A DNA stretch of 64,000 nt. Origin: Bin80 sp965220365 (GTDB lineage Bacteria; Bacteroidota; Rhodothermia; Rhodothermales; Bin80). Positions 37,299 through 46,932 of the stretch are shown one piece after another; the stretch's first letter is position 1; every line of letters begins with the position of its first letter. The notes beneath the pieces were generated by a model. That model had not been told where the DNA came from, searched no databases, and was given only the letters and a program-made list of their open reading frames with translations. Position numbers and translations under genes: made by a program. The stretch spans positions 2,728,001 to 2,792,000 of the forward strand of contig OZ244823.1 of assembly GCA_965220365.1 (NCBI GenBank). Reading direction: 5' to 3'.

Positions 37299-38318
37299 TT
37301 ACTGATGTAAACCACGTCCGACCGCATTTGCCACTTTGCGAACCTGTACAATCAGATCGGCGAACTGGCCAAAATTAAATGCCTGTAACCCATTTGAAGA
37401 CGCACGGGGAGGGTCATGATGAACATCTACTGCAATCCCATCTGCACCTGCCGCAACGGCCGCACAGGCCAAAGATGTCACGTAATCTCGCATGCCCGTT
37501 CCCTGGCATGGATCAACGAAGACAGGTAAATGGCTTTTTACCTTAGCAACGGCTACTGCAGATAAGTCCACGGTATAACGCGTCGCTGATTCAAACGTAC
37601 GGATCCCGCGCTCACACAAAATCACACCTGTGTTTCCAGACCTCATAATGTATTCGGCCGCCATAAGCCACTCCTGTACCGTAGCTGCAAGACCTCGCTC
37701 AAGCAAGATTGGCTTATTTGACTCGCCCAGCACCCGCAATAATTCGAGATTCTGCATGTTGTGCGCCTGCACTAGCAGCATGCTCGCATATTCTGATATG
37801 GTCTCCACCTGCCCCGTACTGCTCACTTCCATCACCAGCTTCAACCCACACTCATCTGCTGCCTGACGCATTACTTGGAATCCACCGCTTTCCAATCCCT
37901 GATATTCATAGAAAGATGTGCGTGGTTTCAGTATACTTCCCCGAAAGAGTGATGCCCCGGAGGTAGAAATCTGTGTTGCCGCTTCCTTAATTCTCTCCTC
38001 ACTTTCGGTGCTGCGAAGACCTGCCATCACCGTAATTGCATGCCCACCGATGTGCAGACCATCGACATCAATAATGGACGATGCCTCCCGACCTACACGA
38101 CTTGCCAGTTTATAGGGCTCCGTAACCCTCTGCACATCTGCGACGCCGCTAAGTCCTCGGATGATCCGATGATCAAACCCCGGCCGGACTCCAATCGCAC
38201 CTAACACCGTTTGGTTAATCCCACTGGAGCGATGGACATCAAAGCCAAACGCATTGAGATTCGTAATTACAGCTTCGATATCTCCTTCCGAAGCTTTTTT
38301 CTTCATTATGACGACCAT
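37299..38318 (-). CDS. DAHP-synthase-like protein (type I-beta) with altered metal site
   Basis: This 339-residue protein matches type I-beta DAHP synthase over its full length: a ferredoxin-like N-terminal domain (to ~70), KPRTSFYEYQG (131-141), AEYIMRSGNTGVILCERGIRTFE and DLSAVAVAKVKSHLPVFVDP. The usual enzyme joins PEP and erythrose-4-phosphate, the first shikimate step. However, the four metal-ligand positions, Cys102, His272, Glu298 and Asp309 in the T. maritima enzyme, are Arg102, Gln272, Asp298 and Asn309 here, and the Lys of LLKRG is Glu207. The start is ATG 38318. A divergent or inactive role is likely. It sits between lptB and prfA. Confidence 0.8.
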   Translation of the reverse strand: MVVIMKKKASEGDIEAVITNLNAFGFDVHRSSGINQTVLGAIGVRPGFDHRIIRGLSGVADVQRVTEPYKLASRVGREASSIIDVDGLHIGGHAITVMAGLRSTESEERIKEAATQISTSGASLFRGSILKPRTSFYEYQGLESGGFQVMRQAADECGLKLVMEVSSTGQVETISEYASMLLVQAHNMQNLELLRVLGESNKPILLERGLAATVQEWLMAAEYIMRSGNTGVILCERGIRTFESATRYTVDLSAVAVAKVKSHLPVFVDPCQGTGMRDYVTSLACAAVAAGADGIAVDVHHDPPRASSNGLQAFNFGQFADLIVQVRKVANAVGRGLHQ

Positions 38319-38368
38319 GGCAACCGAGTGGCTGTGTGGCGGGTTCTACTTTGCCCCCGGAAAGGCGT

Positions 38369-39109
38369 TCAGCGATAGCGGTCAAGAGCAAATTTTTCGC
38401 CGAGATAATACTGGCGTACTTTCGGATCAGATGCAAGTTGTTCTGCCGTTCCCGACTTCATAATCTGACCATCAAACAGGAGATACGCCCGGTCTGTGAT
38501 GGCTAAGGTTTCGTGGACATTGTGGTCGGTAATCAAAACCCCGATATTCAAGTCTGCCAGTTGACAGATGATTTCCTGAATATACTCAACGGTAATCGGA
38601 TCCACCCCCGCAAACGGTTCGTCCAACAAAAAAAAGTCGGGCTCAAGCGCCATTGAGCGGGCAATTTCGGTTCTTCGACGCTCTCCCCCGGAGAGCGTGT
38701 AGGCTTTAGCAGTCCTGACCGTTTCCAGGCCAAACTGGCTAATCAACTTATCCACACGTAGATCCCGTTCGTCCCTGGATAATTTCTGAAACTCCAATAC
38801 AGCATGAAGATTCTGTTCAACCGTCAACTGCTGAAAAACACTTGTCTCCTGGGCGAGATAGCCCAGTCCCCGACGTGCACGCTGATACATCGGGAGTGCA
38901 GTAATGTCGTCCTCTCCCAAATAAATCCGCCCCCGATTTGGCTTTTCAAGCCCTACAATCATGTGAAACGATGTTGATTTTCCCGCCCCATTGGGGCCAA
39001 GTAGCCCTACAACCTCCCCGCATTGTACTTCAAGGGAGACATCGTCGACTACTGTCCGCTTCTTGAAGCGCTTGGTCAATCCCCTGGTCCGAAGCTTTAA
39101 GGCTCCCAT
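38369..39109 (-). CDS. lptB: Lipopolysaccharide export ABC ATPase LptB
   Basis: This 246-residue ATPase has Walker A GPNGAGKS, the signature LSGGERRR, Walker B FFLLDEPFAGVD and the H-loop LITDHNVHE. LptB powers lipopolysaccharide extraction from the inner membrane with LptF/LptG. Its start overlaps the OstA-like gene by 13 bp, forming an lptC-ostA-lptB order. Confidence 0.95.
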   Translation of the reverse strand: MGALKLRTRGLTKRFKKRTVVDDVSLEVQCGEVVGLLGPNGAGKSTSFHMIVGLEKPNRGRIYLGEDDITALPMYQRARRGLGYLAQETSVFQQLTVEQNLHAVLEFQKLSRDERDLRVDKLISQFGLETVRTAKAYTLSGGERRRTEIARSMALEPDFFLLDEPFAGVDPITVEYIQEIICQLADLNIGVLITDHNVHETLAITDRAYLLFDGQIMKSGTAEQLASDPKVRQYYLGEKFALDRYR

Positions 39110-40497
39110 CTGAATAGATCAGTTGAAAAATCACGAAGAAGTTCCTCTTTGGTGGGCCTTTGTGCTGGTTCCCATTTTAGTCCCTCAAGACCTAGCCCAG
39201 TTGGAAGTGCACTCTCCGGGTAACGTGTTCCCACTACATCCGTGCTGAATGTCAGCGTTTTTAGTGAATCTCCTGTAAATTGCATACGAATCTCATCTCC
39301 CGATGCCTCTATAGCGCCATCAGGCTGATCCTCCTCATCCTTGCCAAAATATACAGCTTCTGCATTCGGACCAACCCTGAAGATGCGCACAGAGTCGCTT
39401 TGAAGTGTACTGAGAACATTTTTCCCCTTAACCTGATTGATCCGCTTTATCAGACTGTCTTCCTGTGCAATAAATGCATTTCCCCAGATAAACAAAGAAT
39501 CCATCGCACTATCTTTCATCACCACCTTCATTGTATCACCTGTCAACTGAGTATCATCCATCCATATGAAGGGTTGGCCATACAACCAGATCAACTGACT
39601 GGTATCATCTTTCGACCGATCATAGATCATTGAATCTGCAAGAGCGGCCAGAGAGTTATTCCATACGCGAACCCTTTTGCTTGCATTGAGGTGACTGTTT
39701 CCAGCACGATCTTGCATGCGGAGAAGCTCCGCCCGGATAAGGAGTGTGTCAATAGAAAGTGAGTCATACTCCAGGTGCATTAAAAATGGGTTTCCGCGGA
39801 TGACGCTTGACGAATCTTCGGCATTGTATTCCACCCGTTCACCTGCAACCCAGGTCGAATCATTGCCTGAGCCAATTTGATAACGTACGGATCCACGAGC
39901 GAGCGATATTGAAAAATCTCTATAGTGCGTCAGCGAATCTGCGATCAGCTTTACATCTCTGGACTCCATCTCAACCGTACCCCCAAGATCAGCAACTTTG
40001 TCGTCAACCCAATAGATGCCAGTCTGCCCGGTCAGAGTTGTAGTTGAATCCTGCAACAACAGTCCTTCTGGAAATTCAATACGTTTTTCATCGACATAAT
40101 GAACCCCGGTTGGAGATAACGTCACGACTTCCCCATCGGAGAGTCGGACATTGCCTACCGCCCATCCCACTTCCAATTCTTCATCATAATGCAATGAATC
40201 CGCCCGCAGGGTGTCCCCTTCATCAATCAATACAGCCTCTCTCATGAAAGATGTTCTGCGCCGCGTAACATTCCGAATTGCCTGATCTGCTGTAATCCGA
40301 GTTTGGCCGTGTAGGACGTGTACATCTCCACTGATATACTGGAAAAAATCTTCCTGCTCATGCAGACCAATGAGCGAATCTCCTGCCACAGATACAGAAT
40401 CTGTATCTGCATGGACAAAGAATGCTCTGGGATGCTCATCCCCATGGACCCGCGGCATACCGAGTATAACAAGAAGCCACAGCGCGATCGGTCTCAT
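39097..40497 (-). CDS. OstA-like/LptD N-terminal-type protein
   Basis: This 466-residue protein begins with a signal peptide (to VHGD). OstA/LptA-type beta-jellyroll repeats follow, with recurring YxxDxxR/DSLxYD patterns (RADSLHYDEELEVGWAVGNV). It lacks the C-terminal barrel of full LptD. It is a likely periplasmic bridge of the lipopolysaccharide export path. Its start overlaps LptC by 4 bp. Confidence 0.88.
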   Translation of the reverse strand: MRPIALWLLVILGMPRVHGDEHPRAFFVHADTDSVSVAGDSLIGLHEQEDFFQYISGDVHVLHGQTRITADQAIRNVTRRRTSFMREAVLIDEGDTLRADSLHYDEELEVGWAVGNVRLSDGEVVTLSPTGVHYVDEKRIEFPEGLLLQDSTTTLTGQTGIYWVDDKVADLGGTVEMESRDVKLIADSLTHYRDFSISLARGSVRYQIGSGNDSTWVAGERVEYNAEDSSSVIRGNPFLMHLEYDSLSIDTLLIRAELLRMQDRAGNSHLNASKRVRVWNNSLAALADSMIYDRSKDDTSQLIWLYGQPFIWMDDTQLTGDTMKVVMKDSAMDSLFIWGNAFIAQEDSLIKRINQVKGKNVLSTLQSDSVRIFRVGPNAEAVYFGKDEEDQPDGAIEASGDEIRMQFTGDSLKTLTFSTDVVGTRYPESALPTGLGLEGLKWEPAQRPTKEELLRDFSTDLFRWEP

Positions 40498-41108
40498 TGA
40501 TCAATCACGATCTCGGCTGTGAACCGGCCAATCTGATACGTAGCCAGATCTTCCGTCGCCTCAAGCCCCATCCCCGAAACTGTTTCCTCAGGTGTAGTAA
40601 TGTGCACAAATTCATTCGTTCGCATAAGCTGATCCCTCTCCCACCACTCAATTCGCTCCGTAGCTAACGTTCGATTATCATCTGTTTCAATCAGCACTCC
40701 TCCTTCAGCAATAAAATATTCCTCGTTTTTATAATAAATCACATGATCGGCTTCAAGTAATGCCGAAAATGCCCCCGTAGAATCATGAATGACAACCTCC
40801 ACCTTTTTCTCCAAGCCTTGAAGATGCTGAATGGTCGTATCGCTTTCGCCAATCCATTGCACATGGTCTGCTGAGATCCTGAGTCTTGGCAAACTTTCGT
40901 CGAGATCTGACTCTGCCTGGGAGATCATAATTTGGACATTCCAACTTTCTCTGGCAGGCTCCGAAGAGGATGTGGGTCCCCCAGATAAATCCTGACGGGA
41001 GCAGGATGTCAGGAGCAATGCCAGCAGCAGAACAAGCCTAGGAAGCACCTGTGGATGTTCAACGAAGCGGGATATGTAAGTAACTTGAAGCGGCGAAATC
41101 AATAACAC
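40494..41108 (-). CDS. lptC: LPS export protein LptC
   Basis: This 204-residue protein has a lipobox-like LLLTSCS after the signal segment (to residue ~37), so it may be a lipoprotein rather than anchored by a helix as in E. coli. The C-terminal beta-jellyroll (HVIYYKNEEYFIAEGGV...) matches LptC/YrbK. It passes LPS from LptBFG to the OstA-like bridge. Confidence 0.85.
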   Translation of the reverse strand: MLLISPLQVTYISRFVEHPQVLPRLVLLLALLLTSCSRQDLSGGPTSSSEPARESWNVQIMISQAESDLDESLPRLRISADHVQWIGESDTTIQHLQGLEKKVEVVIHDSTGAFSALLEADHVIYYKNEEYFIAEGGVLIETDDNRTLATERIEWWERDQLMRTNEFVHITTPEETVSGMGLEATEDLATYQIGRFTAEIVIDQ

Positions 41109-41145
41109 AGGACGGGAAAGACGCCGACAATATGTGCGCTTTTTG

Positions 41146-41218
41146 AGCGGGAAACGAGACTCGAACTCGCGACCTTCTGCATGGCAAGCAGATGCTCTAC
41201 CAACTGAGCTATTCCCGC
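41146..41218 (-). tRNA. tRNA-Gly (anticodon GCC)
   Basis: The minus strand folds as a 73-nt cloverleaf. The acceptor GCGGGAA pairs with TTCCCGC, the D arm has GCTCAGTTGGTAGAGC, the anticodon loop is TTGCCAT (GCC) and the T arm has GTTCGAGTC. No CCA is encoded. Confidence 0.97.
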
Positions 41219-41271
41219 AAACTTAAGGGATCTGGTACGTGAATATTGTGCCGGGGGTTCCGGTGAACTGT

Positions 41272-42327
41272 TTATGCATCACGGGCTTTCAGTAGGCCTT
41301 GCTTCATGAGTAATTCCGCATTCAGAACGGCACCACCCGCCGCACCCCGAATCGTGTTATGAGACAAAGCAACGAACTTATAATCCAGGACCTCACAGGG
41401 GCGAATCCGTCCAATGCTTACGGTCATACCACCACCCAAGTCAGAATGCCGCCTCGGCTGTGGGAAACGCTCATCTTCAAATACATGTAATAATTTCTCC
41501 GGCTCAGTTGGTAAAAACAAATCTTTGATTGGGCTAACAAATGATTCGAATGCATCGTGCACTTCATCCTGGCCTACGCTCATGCCCAATTTGACCGAGA
41601 TACACTCAAGATGCCCTTCCAGAACAGGAACACGATTGCACTGGGCACTGATGCGGATGGATTGCGGATGCAGAACACCGCCAGCAACAGTCCCCAACAG
41701 TTTATTTGGCTCATGAACCAACTTATCCTCCTCACCTCCAATGAATGGCACAACGTTCGCCAAGGCGTCTAGTGACGACACTCCGGGATAGCCGGCACCA
41801 GAAAGAGCCTGCATCGTAGTGACCTGAACGGCCTCAAGACCAAATTTGTCGTGAAGCGGCTTGAGTGCACAGGTTAGACCAACGGTAGAGCAATTGGGGT
41901 TGGTAACGATATACCCCGCACTCTGCCAGTCCTGATTTTTGATCAAAAAAGTATGATCTGGATTGATTTCGGGAATCAGCAGAGGAACATCCAGATGCAT
42001 CCGAAAACTCTTCGCATTGGAAATGACCGGATACCCTGCCTTAGCCAGCTTTGGCTCGGCATGATCCGCGACTGAGGCATGCAGCCCTGAGAAGACAACA
42101 TCGCATGGCAGATCGTCACTGAATGATGACACCTCCATGGAGGCAACGGATGCCGGAATCTCTGCCGCTCCAATCCAATTGACGGCATCACGGTACTTTC
42201 TCCCTGCTGACCGGTCCGATGCAACAAGAGCCGTGATTTTGAACCAGGGATGCCCTTGAAGAAGCTCAATAAATTTCTGACCTACTGCACCCGTCGCGCC
42301 GACAATTCCTGCCCGGAGCATGCTCAT
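41272..42327 (-). CDS. asd: Aspartate-semialdehyde dehydrogenase
   Basis: This 351-residue protein has the NADP motif GIVGATGAVGQ, the catalytic Cys in VTNPNCSTVGLTCAL and the conserved LEGHLE segment with its catalytic His. It reduces aspartyl phosphate to aspartate semialdehyde on the way to Met, Thr, Lys and DAP. Length and motifs fit the fungal/archaeal-like branch. It stands downstream of metX with a 137-bp gap, so it shares the methionine context. Confidence 0.95.
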   Translation of the reverse strand: MSMLRAGIVGATGAVGQKFIELLQGHPWFKITALVASDRSAGRKYRDAVNWIGAAEIPASVASMEVSSFSDDLPCDVVFSGLHASVADHAEPKLAKAGYPVISNAKSFRMHLDVPLLIPEINPDHTFLIKNQDWQSAGYIVTNPNCSTVGLTCALKPLHDKFGLEAVQVTTMQALSGAGYPGVSSLDALANVVPFIGGEEDKLVHEPNKLLGTVAGGVLHPQSIRISAQCNRVPVLEGHLECISVKLGMSVGQDEVHDAFESFVSPIKDLFLPTEPEKLLHVFEDERFPQPRRHSDLGGGMTVSIGRIRPCEVLDYKFVALSHNTIRGAAGGAVLNAELLMKQGLLKARDA

Positions 42328-42464
42328 GTAATTTTGAATGTATCACGAATACCGAACGGACATGCTACGAGCACTGCCTCCAATTGTGCCCAACTTGTAG
42401 CACAACGGTAAAAATTTATTCACTGAAAGCAGCGGGAATGATGTTCGGTTCGGGCTACTGACAC

Positions 42465-43541
42465 TCAACCATATGGGCCGCAACCCGCCTGATAACCTAT
42501 GACTGAATCAATCAGTGGGTCGATGTGACGTTGACGCCATGTCAACACTATCTCATTTAACTCATCCTGATCAATCAGGAACGTGTCGTGACCATGGGGC
42601 CCCTCCATAACGGCTAACTCCGACTGGGGAATGTACCGGCAAAGATCTTCTTGTTCTTCCAGTAGATAGAGAACATCCGAGCGGATTCCAACTGCCAGCG
42701 TCGGCTGCGTAATCGCCTTAAGCGTAACTCCATATTCATCCCTACCCCGAGCGACATCGTGCGTATCCATCAAACGTGTCAGATACACATAGCAGGCAGG
42801 ATCAAACCGGTTGATAATCATATCTCCGTGATGATGAAGCCAGGTCTCAGCTCTGAATGAGCCGGCCCGATTCCGGCCTCGCCCGAATCGAGATTCGAAT
42901 GATCCTAGTGAGCGGTACGATATCATTGCCATCATGCGTGCCACAGCCAGCCCGTTTTGAGGAGGAGAGTCCAGTTCGTAGGCACCATCCTTCCAGCTCG
43001 GGTCTGAATAAATCGCCTGTCGCTGCGCTTCGCTCCACGCAATACACCAGGAAGAGTGTCGCCCTCCTACTGCAATGGGTACAATCCCCTGAACATAATC
43101 ACCACCATAGTAGGCCCACTCAAGTGCCTGCATCCCTCCCATGCTTCCACCAATCACAAATGCGATCTTGCGAACACCAAGGGTGTCCAATAGCCTTTTG
43201 TGGAGTCTGACCGTGTCTCTGATACTTGCTTGGGGAAGCGTATCCCGGTAAGCCACGCCGGTCTCTGGATTGATTGAGATTGGCGAAACCGTGCCGTAGG
43301 GAGAACCAATCACATTGGCACATACAACATAGTATTTGTCTGTATCCAATGCCTTGCCCGGACCGATGCACCCGTGCCACCAGGACCGAGCATCTGGAGT
43401 ACTGGTGAGGGAGTGCCCGACAACAATCACATTATCTCCTTCTTCATTCAATTCTCCCCAGCGCTCGTAGCCCACGGGGACTTCATTCAGAACCTCTCCG
43501 TTCTCAAACTCAAAGGTCGGTATGTTGATGATTCTTGGCAT
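42465..43541 (-). CDS. metX: Homoserine O-acyltransferase (MetX)
   Basis: About 358 residues of the alpha/beta-hydrolase fold. The nucleophile is Ser in FVIGGSMGGMQALEWA and the catalytic His is in GPHGHDTFL. It acylates homoserine (acetyl- or succinyl-CoA; the type cannot be told safely). I chose ATG 43541 (MPRIINIP) over an 18-residue upstream extension. It follows metY by 60 bp and is probably under the same SAM riboswitch. Confidence 0.94.
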   Translation of the reverse strand: MPRIINIPTFEFENGEVLNEVPVGYERWGELNEEGDNVIVVGHSLTSTPDARSWWHGCIGPGKALDTDKYYVVCANVIGSPYGTVSPISINPETGVAYRDTLPQASIRDTVRLHKRLLDTLGVRKIAFVIGGSMGGMQALEWAYYGGDYVQGIVPIAVGGRHSSWCIAWSEAQRQAIYSDPSWKDGAYELDSPPQNGLAVARMMAMISYRSLGSFESRFGRGRNRAGSFRAETWLHHHGDMIINRFDPACYVYLTRLMDTHDVARGRDEYGVTLKAITQPTLAVGIRSDVLYLLEEQEDLCRYIPQSELAVMEGPHGHDTFLIDQDELNEIVLTWRQRHIDPLIDSVIGYQAGCGPYG

Positions 43542-43601
43542 CAGTCTCCAGGCGGCGTACCCGAAAATCGGATACGCCGCCCTGACAGAAATCACACAAT
43601 A

Positions 43602-44930
43602 CTACGCTGCAACTTCGGCACCTATTGAGCTCAGCGCTTGAGCAAAGTCAGCTTTGATGTCATCAATATGCTCAATGCCCACGGAAACCCGAATTAAATC
43701 TTCGGTAACCCCTGCAGACACCTGCTCTTCACGTGCCAACTGCTGATGGGTAGTTGAAGCAGGATGGATCACCAGAGTTTTAGCATCGCCTACATTGGCC
43801 AGATGGCTTGCAAGCTTTGCATTATTTACAAACGCCTGACCGGCTTCCAAGCCACCTTCAACCCCAAATGAGAGCACAGGACCGAATCCATTTTTTAGAT
43901 ACTTCTGTGCATGACTGTAATACGGATGTGATTCCAATCCCGGGTAGCTGACCCAAGAAACTTCTGGTCGCTCCTGGAGCCATTTTGCCAGCTCCAAGGC
44001 ATTGTCGCAACTGCGCTGTACACGAAGTGACAGCGTTTCTAGGCCCTGAAGTAGCAGAAATGACCCAAAAGGATTCTGGCATGGACCAATATCACGCAGT
44101 CCTTCAACACGTGCACGTAGGATAAACGCTAAATTCGCGCCTAGCACTCCTTGCGGACCAAAAACATCCCAGAAACTGAGCCCGTGATAGGATGGAGATG
44201 GCTCCGTAAAGCTTGGGAATCGGCCATTGTCCCAGGGGAATGTACCCGCATCGACAATGAGTCCGCCAATCGTATTGCCATGACCACCAATCCATTTGGT
44301 CGCACTGGCAACGATAATGTCAGCGCCATGCTCTATCGGGCGGCATAAATAACCCGCTGCCCCAAACGTATTGTCTACAACCAGTGGGACACCTTTTTGC
44401 TTCGCCACTTCGGCGATTGCCTCGAAATCCGGTACATTGAACTTCGGGTTACCAATCGTTTCAAGGTAGATCGCCTTTGTGCGATCATCAATCAGCGCCT
44501 CAATGGAGCGGGGATTATCTCCATTTGCAAATCGTACACTGATTCCCAGTCTGGGCAATGAGACCTTGAACTGGTTATACGTCCCACCATAGAGATAGCT
44601 GGATGAAACAATATTGTCACCGGCTTCTGCCAATGTGGACAGAGCAAGAAACTGTGCTGCTTGCCCACTGGAAGTAGCCAGAGCTGCTAAACCGCCCTCG
44701 AGTGCAGCAATTCGTTTTTCGAAAACATCGTTCGTCGGATTCATAATCCGTGTGTAGATGTTCCCGAACTCCTTGAGTGCGAAAAGATTCGCCCCATGGT
44801 CCGTGTCATTAAAGACGTACGAGGTTGTGGCATAAATCGGAACCGCACGTGCATTGGTTGCCGGATCCGGTTCTTGCCCTGCGTGGACCTGAAGGGTTTC
44901 GAAATGAAGAGATTGACCGTTCTGTGACAT
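43602..44930 (-). CDS. metY: O-acetylhomoserine aminocarboxypropyltransferase (MetY)
   Basis: This 442-residue PLP enzyme of the Cys/Met-metabolism family has the internal aldimine Lys in VASATKWIGGHGN and the family start HFETLQVHAGQEPDPATNARAVPIYATTSYVF. It adds sulfide or methanethiol to O-acetylhomoserine, giving homocysteine or methionine. It is preceded by a SAM-I riboswitch and followed by metX. Confidence 0.95.
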   Translation of the reverse strand: MSQNGQSLHFETLQVHAGQEPDPATNARAVPIYATTSYVFNDTDHGANLFALKEFGNIYTRIMNPTNDVFEKRIAALEGGLAALATSSGQAAQFLALSTLAEAGDNIVSSSYLYGGTYNQFKVSLPRLGISVRFANGDNPRSIEALIDDRTKAIYLETIGNPKFNVPDFEAIAEVAKQKGVPLVVDNTFGAAGYLCRPIEHGADIIVASATKWIGGHGNTIGGLIVDAGTFPWDNGRFPSFTEPSPSYHGLSFWDVFGPQGVLGANLAFILRARVEGLRDIGPCQNPFGSFLLLQGLETLSLRVQRSCDNALELAKWLQERPEVSWVSYPGLESHPYYSHAQKYLKNGFGPVLSFGVEGGLEAGQAFVNNAKLASHLANVGDAKTLVIHPASTTHQQLAREEQVSAGVTEDLIRVSVGIEHIDDIKADFAQALSSIGAEVAA

Positions 44931-45072
44931 GAGATTAAGTCTCGTTAGTTAAGGGTAATGCACAACGCCGAACCCTTATCAAGAAGAAACTGGCTTTTCC
45001 CATGGAGCCCCTTCCAGGTGGGATGACGGAAAAGGCTGGACTGCGAGTTAGAAATCAACTCAGGCCCTTCCG

Positions 45073-45189
45073 CTCATCTATCCCCACAAACGCGGGGCAG
45101 GAAGTGGCACCTTCCGCACGAGGGGTCCAAACCTCGTGGGGGGTTGCCAGGGTTTCACAGGGCCTGAACCCTCCACCCTTCTCGATGAG
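45073..45189 (-). promoter_or_regulatory. SAM-I (S-box) riboswitch upstream of metY-metX
   Basis: On the minus strand this 117-nt element has P1 CTCATC/GATGAG, GGTGGAGGG, the CAGGCCC-TGTGAAACCCTGGCAACC core, a P3 CACGAGG/CCTCGTG hairpin, the GAAGGTGCCACTTCCTGC block and P4 CCCC/GGGG. All fit the S-box consensus. It ends about 140 bp before metY, so SAM should turn down metY-metX. Confidence 0.96.
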
Positions 45190-45227
45190 CTGCACGGACA
45201 TCGTGTCAACTGAGACAATAATACGGC

Positions 45228-45282
45228 TTTTTGGGGAAAAGTTCCAGTTTTTCGAAAAAAAACTTGATAATCCCCCCAAAAA
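45228..45282 (-). terminator. AT-rich stem-loop between gltD and the SAM riboswitch
   Basis: TTTTTGGGG (45228-45236) pairs with CCCCAAAAA (45274-45282), with an inner AAGTT/AACTT stem. It could end gltBD transcription or sit in the met promoter region. No clean T-run follows the stem on the minus strand, so the call is weak. Confidence 0.35.
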
Positions 45283-45473
45283 TATCATAAATGCCTACTT
45301 ACGCCCCTGCGAAAACTGGACTTGGTCCGACAAAAATGACGGGCAATACAATCATTTTTTTCAGTTTATGATGAAACGGCCATGACCGGCGTATCTGGCG
45401 ACAAGGGACGATCAAAGGTCTGGGTGTGTGCGGAGGATGCCTTCGAAACGTAAAAATCCCGCGAGCCTTCAGA

Positions 45474-46928
45474 TCACCTGCGTGGCAGATCTCCTGCTCC
45501 CTTTGTTGGGAGGGCAATAAATCCAGACAAGTAGGCATCTGCATGACGGGCAGCCTCGCGACCTTCACTGATGGCCCAAACCACTAAAGATTGACCACGC
45601 CGTGCATCACCTGCCGCAAAAATACCCGGCACATTGGTCTGATAATCGCTCCCTGTCTTGTAGTTACTCCTGTGATCTAATTTCAGCCCAAGTGGACCTG
45701 CAATCCCCTCCGTCTCCGGACCAGTGTACCCAATTGCGAGAAGCACAAGATCGGCAGACCAATGCTTTTTTGTTTCTGGATGTTCGATAATTTTCCGACC
45801 ATCAAGCTCCACACGGACCGTTTGAAGGCTCTTTACCTGCCCCTTTTTCCCCTCAAACGCTTTCGTCATGATGCTCCAATGACGATCTGCACCCTCTTGA
45901 TGGGAAGAACTGGTCCGCAGAACCATTGGATAATAGGGCCAAGGTTGGTGCGTCGGTCGCGAATCTGGAGGTGTCGGTAGCAGTTCGAATTGCGTAATTG
46001 ACTTTGCGCCCTGCCGATTCGCAGTACCCACACAATCACTTCCAGTATCCCCTCCACCAATCACGATCACATCTTTACCAGTAGCGCTGATATGTTCAAT
46101 GTTCTCCCGTACCAGATCATCCCCTTCGTTGAGCTTGTTCTGCTGACGCAGGTAGTCAAACGCGTAGTAGATTCCCTTAAATTTTCGACCACGAACGGGA
46201 AGATTCCTCGGCTTTGTAGCCCCTGTACATACAACAACAGCATCGAATTCACGCAGCCTTGAGCAGGCATACGATCCTCCCACTTCTGCGCGAGTGATAA
46301 ACTGGATTCCACTTTTCTTCATTACATCAAGACGACGATCAAGAACCCACTTCTCCAGCTTAAAATCTGGAATGCCATATCGCAATAAACCGCCGATCCG
46401 ATCATCCCGCTCTAATACAGTTACGCGGTGCCCCGCACGATTTAACTGATCTGCAGCAGCCAGCCCAGCAGGGCCGGATCCGATTACCGCTACTTTTTTT
46501 CCAGTCCTTCGCACCGGCTGTTCTGGTTTTACCCATCCCGAGCGGAATGCATACTCAATGATCTCCTGCTCAATTTGCTCAATCGTGACCGGATCATCAA
46601 TGATTCCCAGAACACAAGCGGTTTCGCAAGGTGCAGGACAAATCCGTCCCGTAAATTCTGGAAAATTATTCGTCGCACTCAACCGCTCATAGGCTGCTTT
46701 CCAATCACCACGATAGACGAGATCATTCCAGTCAGGAATGACATTGCCCAAGGGACATCCCGATTGGCAAAATGGGATCCCGCAGTCCATGCAGCGTGCA
46801 GCCTGTCGCCGCAGCCGACGCTCACTGAATGGAGCATACACTTCACGCCAATCCTTTACCCGCTCTTTGACCGGACGATGGGCAGGCAGCTCGCGCTGAT
46901 ATTCGATAAACCCTGTCGTCTTCCCCAT
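45474..46928 (-). CDS. gltD: Glutamate synthase small subunit
   Basis: This 484-residue protein has the N-terminal Fe-S cysteines (CMDCGIPFCQSGCPLGN and ICPAPCETAC), an FAD motif VAVIGSGPAGLAAADQL and an NADPH motif VIVIGGGDTGSDCVG. It supplies electrons to the GltB subunit to make glutamate from glutamine and 2-oxoglutarate. It lies 4 bp beyond the gltB stop. Confidence 0.96.
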   Translation of the reverse strand: MGKTTGFIEYQRELPAHRPVKERVKDWREVYAPFSERRLRRQAARCMDCGIPFCQSGCPLGNVIPDWNDLVYRGDWKAAYERLSATNNFPEFTGRICPAPCETACVLGIIDDPVTIEQIEQEIIEYAFRSGWVKPEQPVRRTGKKVAVIGSGPAGLAAADQLNRAGHRVTVLERDDRIGGLLRYGIPDFKLEKWVLDRRLDVMKKSGIQFITRAEVGGSYACSRLREFDAVVVCTGATKPRNLPVRGRKFKGIYYAFDYLRQQNKLNEGDDLVRENIEHISATGKDVIVIGGGDTGSDCVGTANRQGAKSITQFELLPTPPDSRPTHQPWPYYPMVLRTSSSHQEGADRHWSIMTKAFEGKKGQVKSLQTVRVELDGRKIIEHPETKKHWSADLVLLAIGYTGPETEGIAGPLGLKLDHRSNYKTGSDYQTNVPGIFAAGDARRGQSLVVWAISEGREAARHADAYLSGFIALPTKGAGDLPRR

Positions 46929-46932
46929 CTAA

